Below, piece after piece: positions 58,548-64,000 of a stretch of DNA of 64,000 nucleotides (position 1 is its first letter; every line of letters begins with the position of its first letter). The stretch lies in assembly GCA_041874755.1 (NCBI GenBank), contig CP102611.1:186001-250000 (forward strand). Reading direction: 5' to 3'. The stretch is from Chitinibacter sp. SCUT-21. Lineage in GTDB: Bacteria > Pseudomonadota > Gammaproteobacteria > Burkholderiales > Chitinibacteraceae. The position numbers and the translations under genes are program-made. Under the pieces are notes generated by a model that was given only the letters and a program-made list of their open reading frames with translations, was not told the origin of the DNA and made no database searches.

Positions 58548-59287
58548 GATTTGATCCATTCAGAAACAAATTCAAGCTGTGGATAGGCAGTCAGATCGAC
58601 AGATAGTGGTGTAATAGAAACGTAGCCGCGCTCTATGGCATCAAAATCTGTGCCTTCGCTTGCATCCGCAATATCACCGATTGGACCTACCCACCAAATA
58701 GTGTCGCCACGAGGGTTTTGACTTCGGATCACAGATGCTGATTTGTGGCGCCGTCCCAGTCTGGTGATTAAAGTGCCTTTTAACTCTTCATAGGGTAGAT
58801 CTGGCACATTTACATTCAACAATACCGCGCCACGAAACGGCTCACGCTTAAATCTTTGCACCAGTTCGCGAGCGATACGAGCTGCCGTCTCAAAATGTGT
58901 CGGATTACGGGATGCTAAAGAAATTGCTATCGATGGAATTCCAAGCAAAAAACCTTCCGTAGCGGCTGCTACGGTGCCAGAGTAGATTGTGTCATCACCC
59001 ATATTGGCACCATGATTAATGCCCGAGACCACCATATCAGGTGGGGTTGGCATTAAACCAGTGGCGGCCAAATGTACGCAATCTGTCGGAGTGCCATTCA
59101 CATAGTGAAATCCAGATGGCGAGGTGCGTACTTGCAAAGGACGATCAAGCGTTAAGGAGTTACTTGCTCCGCTGCGATCACGCTCTGGTGCGCACACCAA
59201 AGCCTCACCCTCCTCGCCAAGTGCCATTGCCAAAGCAGCAATACCAGGGGCGAAGTAACCATCGTCATTACTAATCAAAAAGCGCAT
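58544..59287 (-). CDS. surE: 5'/3'-nucleotidase SurE
   Basis: Metal-dependent survival-protein nucleotidase acting on nucleoside monophosphates. The 247-residue protein begins [16 protein letters not shown] with the metal-binding Asp pair, then [14 protein letters not shown] and [22 protein letters not shown], all conserved. GGAG lies seven bases before ATG 59287. It heads the stationary-phase survival cluster surE-pcm-nlpD-rpoS. Confidence 0.97.
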   Translation of the reverse strand: MRFLISNDDGYFAPGIAALAMALGEEGEALVCAPERDRSGASNSLTLDRPLQVRTSPSGFHYVNGTPTDCVHLAATGLMPTPPDMVVSGINHGANMGDDTIYSGTVAAATEGFLLGIPSIAISLASRNPTHFETAARIARELVQRFKREPFRGAVLLNVNVPDLPYEELKGTLITRLGRRHKSASVIRSQNPRGDTIWWVGPIGDIADASEGTDFDAIERGYVSITPLSVDLTAYPQLEFVSEWIKS

Positions 59288-59342
59288 GTTTTTCTCCGAT
59301 AACGCATTCTATCTGGAACGGCTGACTCGGCAAATATGCAAG

Positions 59343-60227
59343 TTAACTACGTTGTACGCGCGTAGCACCCGCCCAGATCCCGGCCGTAGCGATGAGTACC
59401 ATCCCAAATAGTGACAATTGCGATATTTGATTGCCCCAAATTAGCCAGGTAAATACCGTTGAAAACAAAACAGTTAAGTAAGCCAAGCTAACAATCACCA
59501 ATGATCGACCCTTGCGATAGGCGCGGGTCATGCTCAGTTGCGCAACAGTGGCCGCAGCACCCATGCCAATCACCACGAGCCAATCGCGCGCACTAGGGGC
59601 ATGTAGCGCAGCTTGCTGCAATAGCATCCATAACCCTGCACCTAGCGTGGAAACCAGAGAAAAATAAAACACCGTTCGCCACTCAGGCTCCCCTGCCTTG
59701 CCCAATTCACTGACATTTAAATAAGCAATGCTCGCTAGAACTCCGGACCCTAACCCTAAGACGCCAGCAAACCATTGTTCGCCAGTTAACGTTGGCTTAA
59801 GCAATAGAACAACGCCGATAAAGCCTAAAATCACGCTGCAAATTTGAGTGAGCTGCGGCCATCGCCTCTGATGCATAGTGGTGACGAGCACAAAAAAAAT
59901 GGGGGACGTATAGTTCAGTGTGACTGCGGTGGCCAAGGGTAGATGGCTAATTGCATAAAAATACAGCATTAGTGCTATAAAGCCAGAAACACTCCGGCTC
60001 AGGTGCAGTTTTAAGCTGGCGCGACTAACTGCCAAAGACTTACCTTGTGGCAAAACAATGCACGCAATGCCGATCAAACCGGCTGCGCAGCGGTAAAAAA
60101 CTAATTCAGCCGTTGAAAACGGCTCGCTTCCCAACTTAACAAATACGCCCATCACGGCAAAAGCCAATCCTGCCATAATCATCCAAAAGGGGCCCGATTG
60201 TTTGCAGTGCTCAATCCAATTATTCAT
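59343..60227 (-). CDS. DMT superfamily transporter (EamA family)
   Basis: A 294-residue integral membrane protein with ten predicted helices in two EamA repeats (GPFWMIMAGLAFAVMGVFVKLG starts repeat one; the second begins near GVLASIAYLNVSELGKAG). The YTSPIF motif of metabolite exporters of the RhaT/EamA group is present. Substrate not predictable from sequence. ATG 60227 has AAGGG five bases upstream and is preferred to the longer frame at 60266. Confidence 0.87.
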   Translation of the reverse strand: MNNWIEHCKQSGPFWMIMAGLAFAVMGVFVKLGSEPFSTAELVFYRCAAGLIGIACIVLPQGKSLAVSRASLKLHLSRSVSGFIALMLYFYAISHLPLATAVTLNYTSPIFFVLVTTMHQRRWPQLTQICSVILGFIGVVLLLKPTLTGEQWFAGVLGLGSGVLASIAYLNVSELGKAGEPEWRTVFYFSLVSTLGAGLWMLLQQAALHAPSARDWLVVIGMGAAATVAQLSMTRAYRKGRSLVIVSLAYLTVLFSTVFTWLIWGNQISQLSLFGMVLIATAGIWAGATRVQRS

Positions 60228-60286
60228 CAATACCCTTATTGGTATAACCCTGTAACTTATATTCAACAGAACCTACAGAGCAATAC

Positions 60287-60318
60287 CCAAAAATAAGAAA
60301 GGCGACTTACGTCGCCTT
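60287..60318 (-). terminator. Terminator after the Rieske oxygenase gene
   Basis: The stem AAGGCGAC / GTCGCCTT with loop TTAC, followed on the minus strand by TTTCTTATTTTT. It lies five bases past the stop of the oxygenase gene. Confidence 0.8.
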
Positions 60319-60322
60319 CTGC

Positions 60323-61462
60323 TTACGATTCTAGTGATTCAATCGCAGACCCTAATTCTCTACGCAAGAACTGGTGAAAGTGCCGCATGCCGTCTTCCAT
60401 CGGGCTTTGATACGGCCCAACCTCGTTACGCCCTGCTTTATACAGCGCAGCACGCCCTTGTTCCATGCGATTTATAATTTCAACATCCTCTACCGCTGTT
60501 TCGTCATACGCTGCTTGCTCAGCGGCAACAAAATCCGGCTCAAAGTATGCAATGTCCTCTGGATAGTAAAACTCGACGACATTTTTATAACTACGCGGCC
60601 CTGTTGGGATAATCGTAGAAATGACCAAGGTATGTGGATACCACTCAACGGTGATATTCGGATAGTAAGTCAACCAAATCGCGCCGTACTTAGGTAGCTT
60701 GCCCTGATCGTAGCGCTTTACTTGCTCCGACCATGCTTCATAAGTTTTTGAGCCAGGACGCGCCAAAGCATTATGCACACCGACGGTCTGCACCGAATAC
60801 CAATCGCCAAATTCCCAATTCAGATCGTTGCATTCAACGAATTTACCCAAGCCAGGGTGGAATGGCACCACATGGTAGTCTTCGAGGTAAACCTCGATAA
60901 ACGTTTTCCAATTACCTTGGTACTCATCGACTTTAACGCTGTGCAGTACATATTTAGAAAAATCGAGGTCTTTTCGTACACCTAGATTTTTCAGATCGCC
61001 CTCAATATCACGGCCGTTATTCTCAAACAGCAGACCATTCCATTGAGTTAGCTCTGTTTCTGGTAAATGCAGACAGGGGTTGGCTGGAAAATGCGGCGCC
61101 CCCATGAGTTGGCCGTGTTGATCGTAAGTCCAGCGATGCAATGGGCACACAGTATGCGCAGCGTTGCCGCGCCCAGTAAGCATACTGGCTTGGCGATGAC
61201 GACAAATATTCGAGAAAACTTTAACGCCCTGATCGGTGCGTTTTAGGTAGCGCGCGCCATTTTCCGCTTCGAGCACATGATAGTCGCCCTGATTGGGCAC
61301 CATCAGTTCATGGCCGATATAGCGTGGGCCTTTGGCGAATAACTGCTCAAGCTCTAGCTGATACAGTTTTTCATCAAAATAGGCGGCGACAGGTAGTGGT
61401 GTTGTTAAATCCAGCGTCAGAATTTGTTCAAATGCTTCTGTTGCTGTAGCCAGATTGGACAT
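60323..61462 (-). CDS. Rieske-type aromatic ring-hydroxylating oxygenase, alpha subunit
   Basis: A 379-residue non-heme iron oxygenase alpha subunit. The Rieske [2Fe-2S] ligands are CRHR and CPLHRW (about residues 87-110); the mononuclear iron site is recognised in YLEDYHVVPFHPGL, with the third acidic ligand expected near the C-terminus (DVEIINRMEQG region). No reductase, ferredoxin or beta-subunit gene adjoins, so electrons come from elsewhere. The small size and lack of catabolic neighbours suggest a dedicated physiological substrate (for example a quaternary amine or a cofactor precursor) rather than aromatic breakdown, but this is inference. Confidence 0.87.
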   Translation of the reverse strand: MSNLATATEAFEQILTLDLTTPLPVAAYFDEKLYQLELEQLFAKGPRYIGHELMVPNQGDYHVLEAENGARYLKRTDQGVKVFSNICRHRQASMLTGRGNAAHTVCPLHRWTYDQHGQLMGAPHFPANPCLHLPETELTQWNGLLFENNGRDIEGDLKNLGVRKDLDFSKYVLHSVKVDEYQGNWKTFIEVYLEDYHVVPFHPGLGKFVECNDLNWEFGDWYSVQTVGVHNALARPGSKTYEAWSEQVKRYDQGKLPKYGAIWLTYYPNITVEWYPHTLVISTIIPTGPRSYKNVVEFYYPEDIAYFEPDFVAAEQAAYDETAVEDVEIINRMEQGRAALYKAGRNEVGPYQSPMEDGMRHFHQFLRRELGSAIESLES

Positions 61463-61662
61463 AATCCAATACCCCCTGGGCTAGAAGGTCTTGCCACTTT
61501 GTACGCAATGTCCCGCGCAACGATGGGTGGGCAAGCCATCAAAACTGAAAATACCAGCACAAAAGGCTGGCCCGAAAAAGCCGAGCATTATTGCAGAGCC
61601 TTAGATTTTAGGCAATATTGACGCCAATTTCTTATTCTTTTTAATGGCTTATCGATGAGAAG

Positions 61663-62436
61663 CTATTTGATCCAGCCGATAGATTTTGCGGTCTCTGCCC
61701 CAATCAACACCGACGATAAGGACTTAGGAATTTGCGCCTCAGTCTCACTTATAGGAATACGCCCCGCCATAATTTCAGCAAATTGCTGTGGATAGCGCGG
61801 TTCTCGCTCTGCCTCGGCGTAGCCCTGTGGGAAAATTGGTAAGTTAGTGCGTGCATCATACAAATCATCCGCGCCATAAATATGCAATAACTCATGCGCT
61901 ACAACCACTTGGTTGCTGCCGTGCATTTGATTGCTGGCAAAAATATGCGCCAAGCCTAATCTGGCTTTGGCAATCCCAATTGAATGTGGGAGTGCGACAT
62001 TATTCTGAAGCGGGTGATAGAGCACATAAATCCGCGCATCAGGCTTGACCTTGGTTTCTGGCGTATGGCTCCAGGCCCACCAACGTAATTGCAGGCTCCA
62101 CCACATCACACCCAAGGTGCCAGCGCCATTTGCTAGTTGCGGTGGTGCCTCCGTGACTTTAGGGCCCCAATAGACGCGAACCGGGCTGGTGAGATTAACA
62201 CCATATTGCTCAGCTTCACGATTAAAAAACTGTTCAATATCGCGCCAATCTTCGGTGCTAACCTTTTCAGTGTATGCCAGGGTATTGGCATCCAAGCTAG
62301 CTACTATGGGGTATATGTAAATATACTGGCTACTCTTCCAAGCTTGTGCTTTGCTGTCTGTTCGCAGGGCATCGAGCGCCACCCACAGCAAAATCAACAA
62401 CAAAACCACAATTCGTATTTTTTTAAACATTGGCAT
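61663..62436 (-). CDS. Membrane-anchored protein with HEXXH metalloprotease motif, unknown family
   Basis: A 257-residue protein I do not recognise. One N-terminal hydrophobic helix (about residues 8-24) would anchor it in the inner membrane with the rest in the periplasm. The motif VVAHELLHIYGADDLYD (about 178-194) fits HEXXHxxGxxD, the zinc site of some metzincin-like peptidases, so a metallopeptidase is likely. The mid-region is unusually rich in Trp (WWSLQLRWWAW). Start is uncertain (ATG 62436 or 62430, neither with a clear SD). The upstream fumarase terminator separates it from that gene. Confidence 0.75.
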   Translation of the reverse strand: MPMFKKIRIVVLLLILLWVALDALRTDSKAQAWKSSQYIYIYPIVASLDANTLAYTEKVSTEDWRDIEQFFNREAEQYGVNLTSPVRVYWGPKVTEAPPQLANGAGTLGVMWWSLQLRWWAWSHTPETKVKPDARIYVLYHPLQNNVALPHSIGIAKARLGLAHIFASNQMHGSNQVVVAHELLHIYGADDLYDARTNLPIFPQGYAEAEREPRYPQQFAEIMAGRIPISETEAQIPKSLSSVLIGAETAKSIGWIK

Positions 62437-62442
62437 CTGCAA

Positions 62443-62469
62443 TAAAAAAGCCCAACCTTAGGTTGGGCT
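62443..62469 (-). terminator. Terminator after the fumarase gene
   Basis: The stem AGCCCAACC / GGTTGGGCT with a three-base loop is followed on the minus strand by TTTTTTATT. It lies 17 bases beyond the fumarase stop. Confidence 0.9.
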
Positions 62470-62485
62470 ATCGAGACAAACCCGC

Positions 62486-64000
62486 TTAAACGCTGGCCAC
62501 CGGAATTTTACCGATTTTAGCTTGCCACTCTTTGGGTGCGATTGCGTGAACTGAGGTGCCGGTCGAATCCACCGCAACGGTCACCGGCATATCAACCACA
62601 TCAAACTCGTAAATCGCTTCCATGCCCAAGTCTTCAAAGCCCACCACACGGCTACCTTTGATCGCTTTGGATACCAGATACGCCGCACCACCAACGGCCA
62701 TCAAATACACCGATTGATGTTTTTTGATCGACTCACACGCAGCCGGGCCACGCTCTGCTTTACCGATCATACCGAGCAAACCGGTTTGCTCAAGTACTTG
62801 CTCGGTAAATTTATCCATCCGCGTTGCGGTGGTTGGGCCTGCTGGGCCAACCACTTCTTCACGTACTGGATCAACTGGACCCACGTAGTAGATAAAGCGG
62901 CCATTGAAATCAACTGGCAGTTTTTCGCCTTTATTGAGCATTTCCACCATGCGTTTATGCGCCGCATCGCGGCCGGTCAGCATTTTGCCGTTGAGTAATA
63001 ATGTCTGACCTGGTTTCCAACTCGCTACATCTTCACGCGTTACATTGTTCAAATCAACGCGCGTTGCCGCTGCTGAAGGTGTCCAAGTTACTTCTGGCCA
63101 GTCTTCGAGTTTTGGCACTTCCAATTGTGCAGGGCCAGAACCATCGAGTGTGAAATGCACGTGGCGCGTTGCCGCACAGTTTGGAATCATCGCGACTGGC
63201 AAGCTCGCGGCGTGCGTTGGGTAGTCTTTGATCTTTACATCCAATACCGTTGCCAAGCCACCCAAGCCTTGTGCGCCGATACCAAGTGCATTTACTTTTT
63301 CGTACAGCTCGATGCGCAGTTCTTCAACGCGATTTTGCGGGCCACGCGCGATCAGATCGTGAATGTCGATTTCTTCCATCAAGGCTTCTTTGGCCATCAC
63401 CATCGCTTTTTCAGCGGTGCCACCGATACCGATGCCGAGCATACCTGGAGGGCACCAGCCCGCGCCCATCAGCGGTACAGTTTTTAGCACCCAATCAACA
63501 ATCGAATCGGATGGGTTAAGCATCACGAATTTGGTTTTGTTTTCCGAGCCGCCGCCTTTGGCTGCGATATCGATATCAACCGTACAGCCCGGTACGATTT
63601 CGTAATGAATCACCGCTGGCGTATTGTCTTTGGTGTTTTTACGACCGCCCGCAGGGTCCATCAGGATCGATGCGCGCAGTTTATTGTCTGGGTGCAGATA
63701 AGCACGACGTACGCCTTCGTTGATCATGTCGGTGACCGACATCGTCGCACCTTCCCACTGCACATCCATGCCCACGCGAACAAAGACCGTCACGATGCCG
63801 GTATCTTGGCAAATCGGGCGATGACCTTCGGCGCACATGCGGCTATTGGTCAAAATTTGCGCAATCGCGTCTTTGGCCGCAGGGCTTTCTTCAAGCTCAT
63901 ACGCTTTACCCAAGGCTTGGATATAATCTTTTGGATGGTAGTAGCTAATGTATTGCAGGCTGTCTGCAATGCTGGCGATTAGATCGTCTTGGCGAATCTT
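62486..64000 (-). CDS. Fumarate hydratase, class I (5' end outside window)
   Basis: Iron-sulfur fumarase of the TCA cycle, interconverting fumarate and malate. The frame runs open from the window's right edge; 504 residues are visible against about 507 usual, so only the first few are missing. The N-terminal part ISYYHPKDY, the cluster-binding Cys in SRMCAEGHRPICQDTG, PNCAATRHVHF and GPAACESIKKH, and the C-terminal beta domain (VGPAGPTTATRMDKF) are all present. It is oxygen-sensitive by family. A terminator follows at 62443. Confidence 0.96.
   Translation of the reverse strand, partial: KIRQDDLIASIADSLQYISYYHPKDYIQALGKAYELEESPAAKDAIAQILTNSRMCAEGHRPICQDTGIVTVFVRVGMDVQWEGATMSVTDMINEGVRRAYLHPDNKLRASILMDPAGGRKNTKDNTPAVIHYEIVPGCTVDIDIAAKGGGSENKTKFVMLNPSDSIVDWVLKTVPLMGAGWCPPGMLGIGIGGTAEKAMVMAKEALMEEIDIHDLIARGPQNRVEELRIELYEKVNALGIGAQGLGGLATVLDVKIKDYPTHAASLPVAMIPNCAATRHVHFTLDGSGPAQLEVPKLEDWPEVTWTPSAAATRVDLNNVTREDVASWKPGQTLLLNGKMLTGRDAAHKRMVEMLNKGEKLPVDFNGRFIYYVGPVDPVREEVVGPAGPTTATRMDKFTEQVLEQTGLLGMIGKAERGPAACESIKKHQSVYLMAVGGAAYLVSKAIKGSRVVGFEDLGMEAIYEFDVVDMPVTVAVDSTGTSVHAIAPKEWQAKIGKIPVASV

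Overview
The window is a gene-dense bacterial chromosome segment of moderate GC with almost entirely housekeeping content. Gene order and protein similarity (pyrG-kdsA-eno-ftsB, nlpD-rpoS, surE-pcm, a class I fumarase, dapC-dapD, a GDH-180-type glutamate dehydrogenase) point to a betaproteobacterium, probably order Neisseriales and perhaps Chitinibacteraceae. That placement is inferred from remembered family resemblance, not from a search. I saw no rRNA, tRNA or CRISPR array. One insertion sequence is present.

Layout. 1-4.4 kb: pyrG (5' end cut off), kdsA, eno, ftsB on +. 4.5-6.7 kb: a MocR-type regulator and two small minus-strand genes. 6.9-10.5 kb: mnmC and mdfA on -, divergent from an HU-like gene. 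10.6-18.1 kb: lysS, prfB and a 1571-residue NAD-glutamate dehydrogenase on -. 18.2-27.8 kb: a signalling block, with a DUF1631 protein (+) facing a response regulator and a 2073-residue multi-PAS hybrid kinase (-). The kinase's phosphorelay appears to end on its own c-di-GMP phosphodiesterase (EAL) domain. 28-35.2 kb: a low-molecular-weight tyrosine phosphatase, a manganese (yybP-ykoY) riboswitch ahead of a TMEM165/GDT1 exporter, a purine salvage cluster (NCS2 permease, apt, hpt), a CorA-like transporter and glyA. 35.4-41.4 kb: the nrdR-ribD-zinc ribbon-ribE-ribBX-ribH-nusB-thiL-pgpA run, probably one operon. 41.5-44.1 kb: an ABC-F ATPase (YheS type), a membrane-anchored retropepsin-like protease and a possible 51-residue antisense gene.

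44.2-45.6 kb: an IS110-family element of the IS1111 subgroup with 15-bp perfect subterminal inverted repeats. It abuts a hairpin next to adhE and has a noncoding 3' region where a target-guiding (seeker/bridge) RNA would be expected. 45.6-51.4 kb: adhE, two small RGRP (AT-hook-like) proteins around rlmG, and dusC. 51.5-55.8 kb: a LexA-type autocleavable repressor behind two GAAC-N4-GTTC palindromes, then queF, msrA, dapC, dapD. 55.8-64 kb (all -): rpoS, nlpD, pcm, surE, an EamA transporter, an orphan Rieske oxygenase, an unrecognised HEXXH protein, and class I fumarase cut off by the window edge.

Points most worth following up: the single-chain phosphorelay ending in EAL, the Gram-positive-like operators at the LexA-type gene, the IS1111 noncoding region, the Mn riboswitch with a hairpin touching the Shine-Dalgarno (SD) site, a release factor 2 with an SPY instead of SPF codon-recognition motif and no programmed frameshift, and a RibBX protein lacking the GTP cyclohydrolase II zinc cysteines.
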